Shown: positions 50,051-61,250 of the stretch, one piece after another | Layout: the number at the start of each line of letters is the position of its first letter | Position numbering within the stretch: the first letter of the stretch is position 1 | NCBI GenBank assembly: GCA_930367205.1 | Contig: OV884015.1 | Span: forward strand, 79,003,341 to 79,067,340 | Length of the DNA stretch: 64,000 nucleotides | Source: Acanthosoma haemorrhoidale | Lineage: Eukaryota > Arthropoda > Insecta > Hemiptera > Acanthosomatidae | Direction: 5' to 3' | Made by a program: the position numbers and the translations under genes | Notes under the pieces: generated by a model | Database searches by the model: none | Told to the model about the DNA's origin: nothing | What the model saw: the letters and a program-made list of their open reading frames with translations, nothing else

Positions 50051-50329
50051 TTTCTTTTTTAAAACCGCACTTAAAATATTGAAGCTTTTAGTCAGCTCTA
50101 ACAATCAATGGAACAGAAGGGGGTCAACTCAAAAAAATAGAAAAATACGGAGTATATGTAGACCTAATAGAGGTAAGATAGATACAGTACAATCCCAATA
50201 ATTTGTATTGCCAAGGGGAATTATCGAGATTTTCGAAGTAGCGATTTGAACTGCACCAAGTCATTCAAGTATCCCTTTATTTTTCCCTCATCCTTAATAT
50301 TATAATTAGAGAGGTAAGAATAAAAAAAA

Positions 50330-50365
50330 AAAAACGATTTGAACTCGCGATGAAACCACACTGAA
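50330..50365 (-). repeat. possible tRNA-like B-box remnant
   Basis: The minus strand reads CATCGCGAGTTCAAATCG followed by a long T run, similar to the B-box plus T-run order of the 7.35- and 16.3-kb fragments. No A-box half is convincing. Confidence 0.25.
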
Positions 50366-51320
50366 GTGAAGTAAAAATAAACAATATTAAATCCAATTTA
50401 AACAGTAAAAAATGTAAATTAAGATGATTGAGGTGTGGGAGCAGAAGACTTTTTTTAAATTAACGGAAGTGTCAACAGAGACTTACAAATTATAAGACGT
50501 TTAAGTGAGATCATCACGAATTACCGAGAGGACCTAAATGCATTTTTTTTTTTATACGAATAACTCGTTATTTATCCAAGGGGCCAGCAGTTCATTACAA
50601 ATGAGCGGGATTAATGAATTAACGGGATACTTATTCCCGAGATTATACTGTAATTGGTAATGAACTGTATCATTCCATGATAAATAGGGCTGCCTAAGGT
50701 AAGCCTATATCAAAGCCTGAAATATTACCACTTCTTCCGAAAAATATCCTTGGCTACACCCATTTTAGCAATTTTTAACATAACATTTTTTAAATTGAGC
50801 GGGCAAAAACAGTCCCCAAATGCAATGAGGTATTCATTTAAAGTGAAAAAATATTTACATGTCGTTAGTCAGGCATTTTACTCCCTTTAAAAATCAAATT
50901 TATCAGAGGAAGCTTTTAACCGCCCTCACAAATCAAACAAAATTTATTCTACTTATTGCAAAAAAAAAATACTTTGGCAATCTACTAATACGGTATATTT
51001 TAAAGTAAATTCAAGGAAAATTAGTTCGAGTCATTGGTATTTGTATGAGACTTGCCCATTAATAAGCCAATTACTTTCCATGTTTTCACGCACTCTTTTG
51101 TCTTGCATGACGATTATGTTGGTAAGGTTTGAATAGAAATAATCGTGAACGCAATGATTATGATCCATAAAATACAATTACCTGATTATTTACAAAGAGC
51201 CTCATGACCATGAAAAGAAAATTTTTTTACCCAGCTCAGTCTTCTTGTAAATTATTTTTTTATATTAATTCAAAGAGTAAGAAAACAAACTTGGAGTCTC
51301 TCCCAATATATCTTTTTTAT
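50365..51320. other. AT-rich non-coding stretch
   Basis: Nothing assignable apart from poly-T/A runs. ACGGGATAC/GGGATT words near 50600 are not a recognisable element. Confidence 0.5.
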
Positions 51321-51334
51321 TGATATACCACCCT

Positions 51335-51370
51335 CAGTCGACGTTTCACTTATTCAGGCATCTTCAAGAC
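51335..51370 (-). repeat. GAAACGTCGACTG motif family member
   Basis: On the minus strand, CTTGAAGATGCC is followed after 9 bases by GTGAAACGTCGACTG and then, about 30 bases on, an AATAAAAAAG tail. The same order appears at 53321-53354. It looks like the 3' end of a retroelement. Confidence 0.55.
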
Positions 51371-51669
51371 TGCAATTAAGGCAAGATACACAAATTAAAA
51401 TATATAGAAGAACAATAACATAACGAAAAAAAAACATTAACAATTAATAAATATATATGTAATGAGTACTGACTGTGATTCAGTGAGATACCACTACAAA
51501 TTACTCATGGTCGTGATGAGTGATTACTAGCTTGAGCTCACAAAAAAACGCAGGAGATGTAAAAAGGTACGAGCCGTCAGATAGATCTGATGTTTTGCTA
51601 GAGAATAATTTAAAAAATGGTCTCAGAATGATCAAGCAGTTTTCCTTTGCTTTCATACTTAAAATATTA

Positions 51670-52360
51670 ATATAACCCGTTTGAATTTAATTAAGGCCTG
51701 ATTAGGGGAGGACAGCTCATCCCTCAGAGGCAGTTTATATGGAAATATGGTACGGGCCAGGGTAGTGCTCTGGGACCCATAAAAGGGTTACTCTTCGGAA
51801 AGGCGGCTGAAGCAGAAGAAGTATTTAAGTGTTTCAGGGCCGAGGGGGTTAATTAAGACAAATAGGGGCTGGGGCAATTTGCCAGGACTTAAAGGGTTGG
51901 ATCCAGGGGGGAAGGAGTGGGTGGGGGGGTAAACGTTATGATCCATAAATTCAATACTTGGTGGGGGGCGGAGGATCTTGTATTGTATGAAAGGCTTGAA
52001 AGAAGGATAATGTTCACTTGTTCATTGTGCCTCATCCGATCTCGGTCTTTGTTCTCCTAGCGAATGCCGGGGGTTGAGGAATTCCCTTCCACCAACCTAA
52101 GCTTTTATTCCTCCGAAGGATCCCGCCTCCTTTCCTATACATATTTTTACCATAAGGATTCCTTCAGCGGGTTAGAAGCCAGCTGCTGTGATTACAATAA
52201 GGGAAGAGAATTCAACCCTTTTTAGGGTAGGATCCGTGAGGGACCGGGGAAGAAAACAGATGGAAGGAGAGAGGGGAATATTAATAAAGTATACATTAAG
52301 GGAGGAAGGGTTAGACGGAGAAAGTGAAAAATGAAGCCATCGAAAGCAACTAAAAGCCGT
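51670..52360. promoter_or_regulatory. large G-rich island with TTAATTAA cores
   Basis: This is the longest island seen. It contains GAATTTAATTAAGGCC, CCTGATTAGGGG and GGGGGTTAATTAAGAC, between purine-rich segments with many G runs (GTGGGTGGGGGGG at about 51918, GGTGGGGGGCGG at 51960). A segment at 51887-51967 is repeated in altered form at 54186-54251. There is no protein frame. Candidate regulatory element, with the G runs as a possible alternative explanation (G-quadruplex forming sequence). Confidence 0.35.
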
Positions 52361-53320
52361 GAAAGACTAATTTTTCCTTTTTAAGCCGGTTTCCGTCTTT
52401 TTGGGAATTCCTGCTCCTTTTTTTTTGTGCCTTTCTCAAAAGAAAATAGACTTCTAACGAGGCAGACTAATGATGATATTGTATTCTGTAAAGTAATCTC
52501 TATTGTTGGCTGATCAAGACACCAGGCTCTGCTCTTTAAGGCCGTGGGTAACTCTTCCTTAAGTAAATATAATCATGCTACTTTTTTTCTTTTTATGGCC
52601 TGAAGGGAGAGGTTCTACTTTCATTCAAGCATGATTGGGTGATCGTATTTCGTTCCTTTGACAGTCTGTATTTACTACAATAACGGTCTTAAAAGTAATT
52701 CATTTGAAATGAAATGCTATTGCTAAATTCCAAAACATCTCCAAACATGCTGATTAGTTTTACAAAAAAAAATGCAGAGATGTATTGTATTCCAAGAAAA
52801 TTATTCGTGAATAAGAGACCACTGAGTTTACATTAAACATTTTGCAAGTCCCTGCTGGTAAGCTATTTAACATTTAATGTTATACCTCCCTCCCCTACGT
52901 GCATCCCAACAAACAAGTCATACAAATTTAAAGATTTTTTTTGTTTTTTGCTCACATCCTTTGATCAGTCCTTATAAACATAAAATGAGAATGGTTTACA
53001 TATATACTTGACAGGGTGGACTGGGGTGCCGCCTGTGCCCTGGACATCCTCAATGGTTTGGGAATTGTTCTCGCTGTCCTGCTAACTCCGGTCTATAAGA
53101 TATATATTTGCTGTTTTTATTAGTAATTAAACTCCCAAAGAACACGTTTAACAAAATAAATTTGTTGGATAGAAATCTAAGTATTCGTAAATAACTAAAA
53201 AAACTCTCTGTTGTATAACAAACAAAAAACAAATGTTTTGAATCCAGCAGTAGGAATTGCATATTTATGTTACAGTAAACGGTATTTTTTTTGTTTTGTT
53301 TAAATATTCACTTTAAATCG

Positions 53321-53354
53321 CCAGTCGACGTTTCACCAATCCAGAAGACTTCAG
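53321..53354 (-). repeat. GAAACGTCGACTG motif family member
   Basis: The minus strand reads CTGAAGTCTTCTGG, then ATTGGTGAAACGTCGACTGG, followed within 30 bases by A-rich sequence. It is nearly the same as the 51.3-kb copy and as TTTGGTGAAACGTAGAC at 57.2 kb. Confidence 0.55.
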
Positions 53355-53519
53355 ATCTAAGAATGATTTTTTTAAGTTCTACATTGGGATACCCTATTGG
53401 CAGTAGCTCCAAGATGTATAAAACATTTTTTAAAAAGTTCAAATAAAAACATTTCTATTCATCATCCCACAAGGAAACAAACCACCATTAATAATAACAT
53501 TTATTACTTAGGCAACAGT

Positions 53520-53830
53520 ATCACCTCGATCGCTAGTAAGCTCTTGGCCCAGAATTTCATTTTCCCTTAAGACCGCAATATGTAGATTGATCTTGGGCCA
53601 CCGTGAGCTTAGCTGGCGTATAGAGATGGCGCACAAGGTTGAAATAGGGTTCTCCTCGGAAGATATCTGGGCAGCGACCCTGGACCGGACCTAGGGTTTC
53701 CGATCACGAATCAGCTCCCCAGGGCTGGCACCCGATCGGAATAAGAAGGCCGGCCCCAAGAGGGCGAGGTCCGGCAGACCTATCCAACTTTATACCGGCC
53801 ACCGAATATATTCCCGGGACGTTTTTTTTT
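53520..53830. promoter_or_regulatory. GC-rich island
   Basis: GC-rich words are frequent (ACCCTGGACCGGACC, AAGGCCGGCCCCAAG, GAGGTCCGGCAGACC), and GATTGATCTTGGGCC pairs loosely with GCTCTTGGCCC upstream. There is no TAATTA core and no frame of interest. Confidence 0.25.
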
Positions 53831-54185
53831 TATTCATGAGCTGGAATTTATTTGTATTTTACATGAGCCCTCATAAATTTAACCATAGATCTCTAGATCT
53901 CTCCAAGAATGTGAAAAACGCAACAAGATCTTTTCTAACTGCATCGTTTCAGAACCGTGAATGATCAAATATTTGAAATTCATTAAAATCGTGCTGACAC
54001 TAAACTACTAACTGATTCACCCAAGACAGAATTTCAACAAACAAGGTACTTTCTTGTTTTGTTCTTTTACTTTCTTCAATTTTTAAACAATATTTTTCGA
54101 GTAATTAAAATCAAAGAGTATTTTTCTAATTGCAACATTATTGACTTTTTCTATCCTTGAAATACTGAAAGTCATAACACCACAC

Positions 54186-54251
54186 GACTTAAAGGGTTGA
54201 TCGGTGAGGAGGGGGTGAACGTTGTGATCGATTAGTTTAATACTCGTTGGG
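54186..54251 (+). repeat. diverged copy of the 51.89-kb segment
   Basis: GACTTAAAGGGTT, AACGTTGTGATC and TTTAATACTCGTTGGG align with the 51887-51967 segment (GACTTAAAGGGTT, AACGTTATGATC, TTCAATACTTGGTGGG). The G-rich middle is shorter here. Confidence 0.5.
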
Positions 54252-54712
54252 TCTCTAATTATTGTCAATATCACTAATAATACGACTACTCGTCCAGTTC
54301 AATCAGCGCATTGTTAACGTATGATAACTAAACGTCAACTTGTAGAGGAATAAAAACATCCTTTCTTTACGCATACTTACTCATATGAGGACCATCTAAT
54401 CTGACAAGAACAGTGAATTTGTAATTTGAAATATAACAGATAAGCCTTCAACAGGCTCTCCCCATCCTTCTTCTCAATACGGCTCAATCCAGTCACAGGA
54501 TGTCGAAGCATCGTCCACAAATCAACTTGATGAAAACTTTTCATCAACACAAGCCGATTTACAATGATTCAACTCATTGATCTGTACACGTCGCTAAAAA
54601 TGAGCTCACAGAGCGAAAATGTTTTCATTTAAAGCTGAAATATACTTTAAAGCTCGTGAACCAGTCAACGCGTTTTAATCAACAAAGAAACTATTCTTTT
54701 TCATAAACAGTC

Positions 54713-54715
<3 letters not shown>

Positions 54716-54769
<54 letters not shown>
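54716..54769. repeat. (AT)27 microsatellite
   Basis: 54 bases of uninterrupted AT, bounded by CTA and TAG, so the run and its edges form a perfect palindrome. Confidence 0.95.
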
Positions 54770-54772
<3 letters not shown>

Positions 54773-55059
54773 TTAAGGTCAGAGGCTTGACTATGTCGAA
54801 TACTAATACGATCATGTAAGGTAAACAACCCATGATCCTATGTATGTCGGATTGTCATCAATAATAAAGCAGTCTTTTACTGGAGTCAGAGTGTGTCGGT
54901 GCATTTCCCTCTTTCCTTATTATTTTTCTATCTATCTTAACCGCCGGCGATTAACTTATATATATGTATATATGGTGTTAGTGAGTGTCCTCTAAATTTG
55001 CAGACCGATTCGGAAACACGGATAGAAAGGCATGAACGTGTCAAAGCTACGGACGGAAA

Positions 55060-55290
55060 CTTGATTCATACTTATTTATTTGACCTAAAGGTCCCACTTT
55101 TTCCTCCCGGAACTGCCAATACCTTTCCTCCTTAGCTGACAGTAATTAATTTTATTTTTAGACATTGACATGCGAGGTGTCATATAGTACAAAACAAGGA
55201 AGTGGACCTAAACCTTCCTTGCTCCTGTCAGGCTGCATGACTTGGTTCAATGCAATGATAGTTGTAACGTTTAATCCCCCTTTAATAAAA
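55060..55290. promoter_or_regulatory. GC-mixed island
   Basis: The block holds CCCACTTTTTCCTCCCGG and GACAGTAATTAATTTTATTTT (a TAATTAAT core). It lies directly upstream of the candidate exon at 55293, which makes a promoter or enhancer reading possible. Confidence 0.25.
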
Positions 55291-55292
55291 AA

Positions 55293-55394
55293 ATGACACA
55301 TGCATATGTAGAAATTATGATAAGATTTTTTACTTCTTTTTTTATATTACTATTTTACTTTAGTAATAAACTATTGAGTTCAGAAAGTACATCC
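55293..55394 (+). CDS. possible first coding exon with signal peptide
   Basis: An ATG-initiated frame encodes 34 residues and then meets GTGAGTACT, a perfect consensus splice donor in phase 0. Residues 9-28 (MIRFFTSFFILLFYFSNKLL) are strongly hydrophobic after an early arginine, as in a signal peptide, and the exon ends in polar SSESTS. The frame stays open for 40 more codons if not spliced. No downstream exon was identified, so support comes only from the donor and the hydrophobic segment. Confidence 0.25.
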
Positions 55395-55560
55395 GTGAGT
55401 ACTGAATTAGAAAATGACACCGTACTCCTAGTTGGCACAAGTGGGCCCCGCGTGGGTGCTCACTTAGTTTTTATTCAAGCGACATTTCCAAGCAGGCGCG
55501 AAGGCCATCCCGTGTGACAGGCCGATTCCCGATTCCCAGTGTAGGACGTAATTAATATCT
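55395..55560. promoter_or_regulatory. GC-richer island
   Basis: Contains AAGTGGGCCCCGCGTGG and GGACGTAATTAATATC, again pairing a GC core with a TAATTAAT word. Confidence 0.25.
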
Positions 55561-56409
55561 TTTCCTCTTTAGTCTAAGCCGCCACTGCTTATACGGCATC
55601 CTACCGAATACATCTCATGGTCTATTAGCACACACACAGGTATCTGACAGTGACTATCAGACACTACCGGTAGAATATTAATTCTATTCATTTGTGTAGT
55701 GCACTATTCTATTCTCCAAGACGTAAAATGAAAGTGGGGATAGAGAGGGCAGATAGCTCGCCCTTACAGCGTAGACGAAGACACTGCGGAACAGATTGTG
55801 CTCACATGTTTGGAACAGGCCAGAGCCAAAATCATATGAATAAACAGGACTCTGAAGCATTTCGGAACCTGCCTGTGCTGGTGGACAAGGACAATTTCAT
55901 GACGTTTCTCCTCTTTGTCTAAGAATGGATGATGATGCAGGGACTGGCTCATTTTAACATATCTGCCAAAAGTCAGAAGAATAGGAATGCGACGAGCACA
56001 GTAAGAACAAGACTGCACTGAAGGACAGATTGTTGAGAGCTTCCATAGGCATCATGTACAACTTGGGTGTGCAAAGAAGTTCCAATACACCCCGTTTCGC
56101 CCGTAACCATGGAGAGGGATATATATGGGAAAATAAGAGTTGTGATTAGACCTATCAAGAACCATCACACGTATCAGATATAACGATAGTGCTATTTCTA
56201 AGAAGGGACATGAGTACGAGAGTCCGCGTGACTCAATTATAGGTTTCAATTTGGCCAACGTCAACAAATAGTAAACTTTTATAACATTTTTTCTCCCAAT
56301 ATAATACAATTCCTTACCAAAAGTATACGTATTAGTCTTTTAAAACCCATGATTTTTCCGAGAGGATTTGAATTGTTTCGGTTTGATTGCTGTGAGGTAG
56401 TTATGCTTT

Positions 56410-56570
56410 TGTTCAGAAGCGCTTTCAGAAGCCTATAGTGTCATTCTCGAGTGCTCAGAATGTTGTTAACGGTAGCTTTGTCTGAGTTTCTACTCCGATT
56501 AGTCGATTGACATCATTCGGATTACCAGAGAATGGCAGTGCAGTATAAGCTGCTGAAAGCGCTTGTAAAA
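56410..56570. repeat. imperfect foldback with GAAAGCGCT arms
   Basis: AGAAGCGCTTTCAGAAGC at the left and GCTGCTGAAAGCGCTTGT at the right are inverted relative to each other across about 120 bases. The inner part carries the CGAGTGCTCAGAATG repeat. It may be two facing copies of the CTGAAAGCGCT motif element or one foldback. Confidence 0.5.
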
Positions 56571-56574
56571 AGGA

Positions 56575-58600
56575 ATTAATAGCACGTAGGCGAAAATTCT
56601 ACGTGATTCGCATTGTATTCTAAATTAAAAATATTCGGTTTCGGGGCGAGTTTATTAGCATTGTTTCGTAAGGTTTCTATTCTGCACCCCACGGTGCTTC
56701 CTCGTATTAAGTCTCTACCAGCCCTTCTCCATGTTCCATTGATAATATTTCCTTGATCATATGTTTTCCTTGAATTGTGCATTCTGATAAACTCCATCCT
56801 CCCCTATATGCATAAAGTTACATCCCCTCAAATCCCCCATTTACCCCCAAATTACAAGTTCCCTTTTTTCTAACCTTTATACTCCTACCCACAGAATTGC
56901 TTCATTCGACCGTTCCTGTATAGCTTACCCCACTACTCTCAGGCATTATCTCCCTCCTAATATTAGAAATGTTTGATCCTTATGTGATCCTATTCCAATA
57001 CCTGCTGACTATCCAGACGGGTGATTGTTAGCTAGAGAATATTTTGTTTATCTCTGCTATTACTGATGGAACTCTATTTTATGATTGTTATATTCAAATT
57101 AACAATAATCAAAGTATTTTCTTAACAATTTTTCACCAACTGCTTGTAATTCAATAATTTACAAAGTTTATCAAAGAATATTTGTCACATGTGAAGTCCT
57201 TGACTGAATTTGGTGAAACGTAGACAATTATAGGAACGAATCTGCTCGAGAGATCCAAGGCTTTTAATTAGAATTCTTCCAAAATACCCTCAAATGCCAA
57301 TTTAGTTTACTTTAATCATTTGATCAAAGAGACCGACTCTGAGCTGAATCGACTTTGTTGCCTTAAAATCATTTCTTCCGCCATTCAGATAAGGCTAATT
57401 ATTTCTACTAAAGCATTCTTTTATTTTTTTCAATATGTCTTAGCCTGTAGTACTGTTTTCAATAAGCCTTGTGTGATAAATTAGAATATTTTCACGTTAA
57501 TAACTACTGGTACAATCCAAATTAGCAGTGGTATTGTAAAAAAAAAAATGTCGAATTTGTTGAGTCTCCGACTGTTCCGTTAATAATCAATCATTCCGGC
57601 AACAAGACACGTCAACAAACACTGTGGTTTTTATGAGACTTTACCCCTAACGTCAATAATAAAACGTATTCATACGGTTCCATGTGTTCGGTTAAAGTTT
57701 CAAATAGCTTTACTAACAGACAGAACATCAAAATTAGTCTCCTAATTAGTTAGACGGTAAAGGTTCTCTCTTCATGGCCAATAATATCTTTCATCTCTAT
57801 TGCAATTTTCTGAATAATGAAACTGACCAAAAGTAAAGATTTTTTACATAAAATATATAGCTTTTAAAAAACATTTCTTCATATCTGATAGATCTGGTAG
57901 AGCAAAAGTCACCAAGGATAAAGTTCAAGGCAAGCTCCCTTTCTGGGAACGGAGGAGCCGTTGGACAAGTGCTTTTGCCGATTCAAAGTGATAATAAAAT
58001 AATTTAATTGATTTTTCATCTGCTTGTGGCTACATATAAACATTTTAATTACCAGTTAAAGAAGTTCTTCGGTTCAGGTAAGTGAAGGATTCCGTCACAT
58101 ATCGCGAGCTATCAATTACAGCTGATTTATGACTGTTGTGTTTGTGATAAGAGAACTCGCTCGATATGGCAGTAGTCGTTATTGATTTTTCAAAGGTTTT
58201 ACGTTGCGGTTGTATTTTTATTACAATTTTAATGTCGTTGTCGATGTTGGATGATAGAAAAAAAAAAAGTTCATCGTCTATAAACATTACGAGCATTTAA
58301 TTACCAGTGGGAGTGTTCAAGGGTACTCTTCGGATCGACTAGTTAGTAATTATAACGGGAGATTCCGTCAATCTTTATGTACTATGTTAGTGCTAGTAAA
58401 AAAGTTTCGATCGACTTATTATTTAAAATGTCCATTCCCAACTCGGATTATGTTGATCACTCATTGGTCCAATTTTAATAAGGAGAATAAATGAAAGAAA
58501 GTATGTACGGGAAAAACGGAGATTCTGTGCCGGAAAGTTCTGGTATCTTTTCGCGGTAAAAGGGACACTTTAACACTACACTTTATCAATTCATAGGTTT
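56575..58600. other. AT-rich non-coding stretch
   Basis: No gene was recognised. TGGTGAAACGTAGAC at about 57211 belongs to the dispersed motif family. A small near-even patch at 57900-57980 has no informative frame. Confidence 0.5.
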
Positions 58601-58639
58601 ATGGCATTAATTGTTAAGCTGTAGACGCTCTTGTTATCT

Positions 58640-59023
58640 AATTTTTGCTCAGTTGTTTAATGGTAGTCTGGCAAGAAGACTTTTATGTGTCACCTATCCC
58701 TACAAAAAATTTCCAAGATTCAAGCGGAAGTGGTCGCGTGATCTTTTGTATACATTTAGTCAACTCAGATGCTGTCCAGATTCCTCCTCACACTTCCACG
58801 CGTGTGAGCATGGTGGTAGATCCAGGGGATCCTCCTCCATAGCTGTGAAGGTAACACTACTGCGTGCGAGCTGGGGGAACCCTGAGCTATGTATTTATGC
58901 TAATATCGTATCAATCTAGTGTGTAATAACGGTATTAATGAAGGAGTAAATGTAAATATCTTATAAAGACCGCAATATTTTCTCAAATAAAGATTTATTA
59001 TTAAAACTAAAAAAAAAAAAATT
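58640..59023 (+). mobile_element. Jockey-type LINE, C-terminal remnant and 3' tail
   Basis: The plus frame reads FAQLFNGSLARRLL and then a PRFKRKWSRDLL end. This corresponds to the FNHPYFFARSLH and LKRQWPRDLL end of the 34.2-kb copy. The frame's natural stop has been lost. A GC-richer stretch follows, then AAATAAAGATTTATTATT and a poly-A run (59011-59023), the 3' end. Orientation is opposite to the other three Jockey remnants. Confidence 0.6.
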
Positions 59024-59289
59024 ACTAGTCAGATCATATCAGGCATAAATAAACTTCTGTAATACATATGCAATTGGAACATCTCCGTTGAACACAAACT
59101 AATATTATCTGTCACTTGACATAAGTGGCTTACATAGTGGTCTCCATTGAGACTGCATTCTTGGAGTTCCCCTCTGCTAATGATGTTTGTCTTGTTTTTT
59201 ATCCCTAACACATTCCCTGTAGGTCGGATACTGTTGTGAGAAAACGATAGCACCCTCCATTTATAAGAGGAGAGAAGAAAAAAAAATAC

Positions 59290-59580
59290 ATGCCAAGAGG
59301 CCTCCCAGTGTCAGATGGTGCTAAGATCCCGTGATCTGTGGTCGGTGTGAAGTCCACTTGTACTGACAGTGGTCCTGAAACAACACCGGAGCGGCCTGTC
59401 AACCGGAGCTACGGTTCTGGTTCTAATTAAACTTGTGACTCTCTGTTTTACTTCACCAGTGCCAGTCGGCAAAGAAAACATCCTCCTTGTCCTCATCGGG
59501 GTCCTGTGAGTGACCCTCCCCGCCTGTGGGACAGATGCCTTCAACCTTCCACCGCTGGCTGCAAAATTTTACAGACTTTG
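59290..59580. promoter_or_regulatory. GC-richer island
   Basis: The block has GGTTCTAATTAAACTTG in its centre, between GAGCGGCCTGTCAACCGG and CCCTCCCCGCCTG words. Two short minus frames are open, with no family. Confidence 0.3.
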
Positions 59581-59754
59581 CAGGTGAGGATGAATAATTT
59601 AGTAAGAATGTACTATTTATGGTAAATTATTAAAAAAAAGTTATATGCATATTGAACCCTGACTCTTCTGTTCTTAATTTAAAACATTGTTTGCATTTAC
59701 TAAATCTTAAATCAATCGTGAACTACAGCCGTCTTTTGGTTTCATTTAATATGA

Positions 59755-59779
59755 TTTTTTTTTTTTTTTTTTTTTTTTT
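59755..59779 (+). repeat. poly-T run (25)
   Basis: 25 T, followed on the plus strand by ATTTCAAAACC. On the minus strand this would be a poly-A tail, with TTTGTACATTGTATTG upstream, so it may be a retrotransposon 3' end. Confidence 0.8.
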
Positions 59780-60640
59780 ATTTCAAAACCTCATCAAAAC
59801 AATACAATGTACAAAAGAAAAATAACAAAATATTTGGATTACATATTTCTCCTCTTACTGCATTTACATGCATTTGGCGGAGTGCCTAAATATAATAAAC
59901 TTGGAATTCGTTACAAAAAAAAACATTTTTTACCCATTACTGATGTTCCTATTCAAAGATCAGATTTAATATGATACACGACGGCGAGCTTAAAAAAAAA
60001 GGATGTGATTCGCAGTAATTTTTATCATTCATTTCAATCATGATACTAGCGATTTTCAAGACGCACCTCAATCAGGTAGGAGTGACAGTTAAGTTAGTAT
60101 TTAAATTTTTTTTTTTTAAATAAACTAGTTTTATGAACAGAAACTAATGAACAACTTAAAAGTATTAAATAAATTAATTAAATTAAATAAAATGTCATTG
60201 AAAATGTAATTTTTTTTGTATTGTAAAAAAAAAAAAATGAGCGGCATAATGAGAAATTAAACAATTTTCACCAATTAAAAAAATTCTAAATGGCTAAAAA
60301 AATGGCAAAAAATAAAAACCTAGTGAAGTAGGCTTGAATTATTCAACTCTTGAAACAATATATTTTGGATCATTTACAATGTATTTTTGTTTTGATAGTA
60401 ATATGTTTTGAACAGGTCTTTTGTTTGCCAAAAACAAAAATAAAAAACCAAAATACATCCAGCCTTCAAAATGTCGACGTCTCAGCTCAAAAGCTGTTTA
60501 AGCTATGCTTTTCCCCTGTATTTAAGTACTTATGTAGATTTTAAGATATTAAAAAAAGTGTTGCCAGCAAAATAGAAATTAAATACCTAATATTGTATAT
60601 ACTATTACATATATATATATAAGGGTTTGAATTTACGGTA
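59780..60640. other. AT-rich stretch upstream of the candidate exon
   Basis: Frames are short. A 65-codon frame from 60350 has no ATG. TTTTGAACAG at about 60417 follows a T-rich tract and could be a splice acceptor, but the open frame after it (about 40 codons) is not distinctive. Confidence 0.35.
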
Positions 60641-60641
60641 G

Positions 60642-60919
60642 TGACTTCACCAAAAGACAGTAAAGCAAATGCAATTGCCATCACCTCAATTGGTACAGGA
60701 GATGGAAGAAGGTATATATTGCCAGAAGAATTCAAATATATGGAAGATCATGTGGAGTTGAAAAAGACAAGTAAGTACACAAAGTTAGTTAATTCATTAA
60801 ACAGAAGAAATCAGATAAGAAGAGTGTGGATTACAATGACAAAAGAATTAGAGGGCACATACATAGATGAAGATGGAAATCTGCAATTTAAAGATCAATA
60901 TTTAGAGGTAAACAATTAA
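60642..60919 (+). CDS. most protein-like frame of the window: probable exon, unknown protein
   Basis: This stretch stands out because the translation is rich in charged residues and low in the F/L/I/N/K bias typical of AT-rich chance frames. It reads SPKDSKANAIAITSIG, GDGRRYILPEEFKYMEDHVE, KYTKLVNSL, RRNQIRRVWITMTKELEGTY and IDEDGNLQFKDQYLE. It has no usable ATG, and an in-frame stop lies 19 bases upstream of 60641, so it must begin at a splice acceptor (GGTAG at 60637-60641 is the nearest). It either ends at the TAA at 60917-60919 with an AATAAA signal at 60942-60947 and a short UTR, or is spliced at GAG|GTAAAC (60907/60908, phase 0). I cannot name the family. A transposon-encoded protein is possible. 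Confidence 0.5.
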
Positions 60920-61183
60920 GTAAAGTGCAAACAGTGATAACAATAAACTGTAATTGTTGTTTTATAAGGGTTGCTAGGTCTTCTTATTATAACAATAAGT
61001 AATCTGTTTCTCTGTAAAACAAAAGTACTGAAGCACGCGCGTGATAACAAAGCGCTGCTAATTTAATTGAAGAAAGCTTACTTTCTTTACATATATATAT
61101 GTAAGTTATGGCTAGTGGTACGGCAATTTTAAGCCTAATACCACATAGCCTAAGGTAAACAAGCCCGTAATGTGTGTATAGAG

Positions 61184-61250
61184 GATCAGGAGGAGAATGA
61201 AGCCAAATATAAACCAAACCATTGGGTTGAATCATTAACCTCCTTATTCA
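61184..61250 (+). CDS. possible downstream exon of the 60.6-kb gene
   Basis: After TATAGAG the frame DQEENEAKYKPNHWVESLTS is hydrophilic and protein-like. An acceptor at 61182-61183 is in phase 0, compatible with the GTAAAC donor at 60908, so the two exons would join in frame through the LE-DQ residues. The 3' limit is unclear: the frame runs into a T-rich tract, and a good acceptor (polypyrimidine plus CTACAG) lies at about 61272. The alternative that the gene ends at 60919 makes this stretch non-coding. Confidence 0.25.

Noticed and set aside
54716..54769. The AT palindrome as a replication origin or cruciform element
   Set aside because: It is a plain dinucleotide microsatellite; palindromy is automatic for AT runs.
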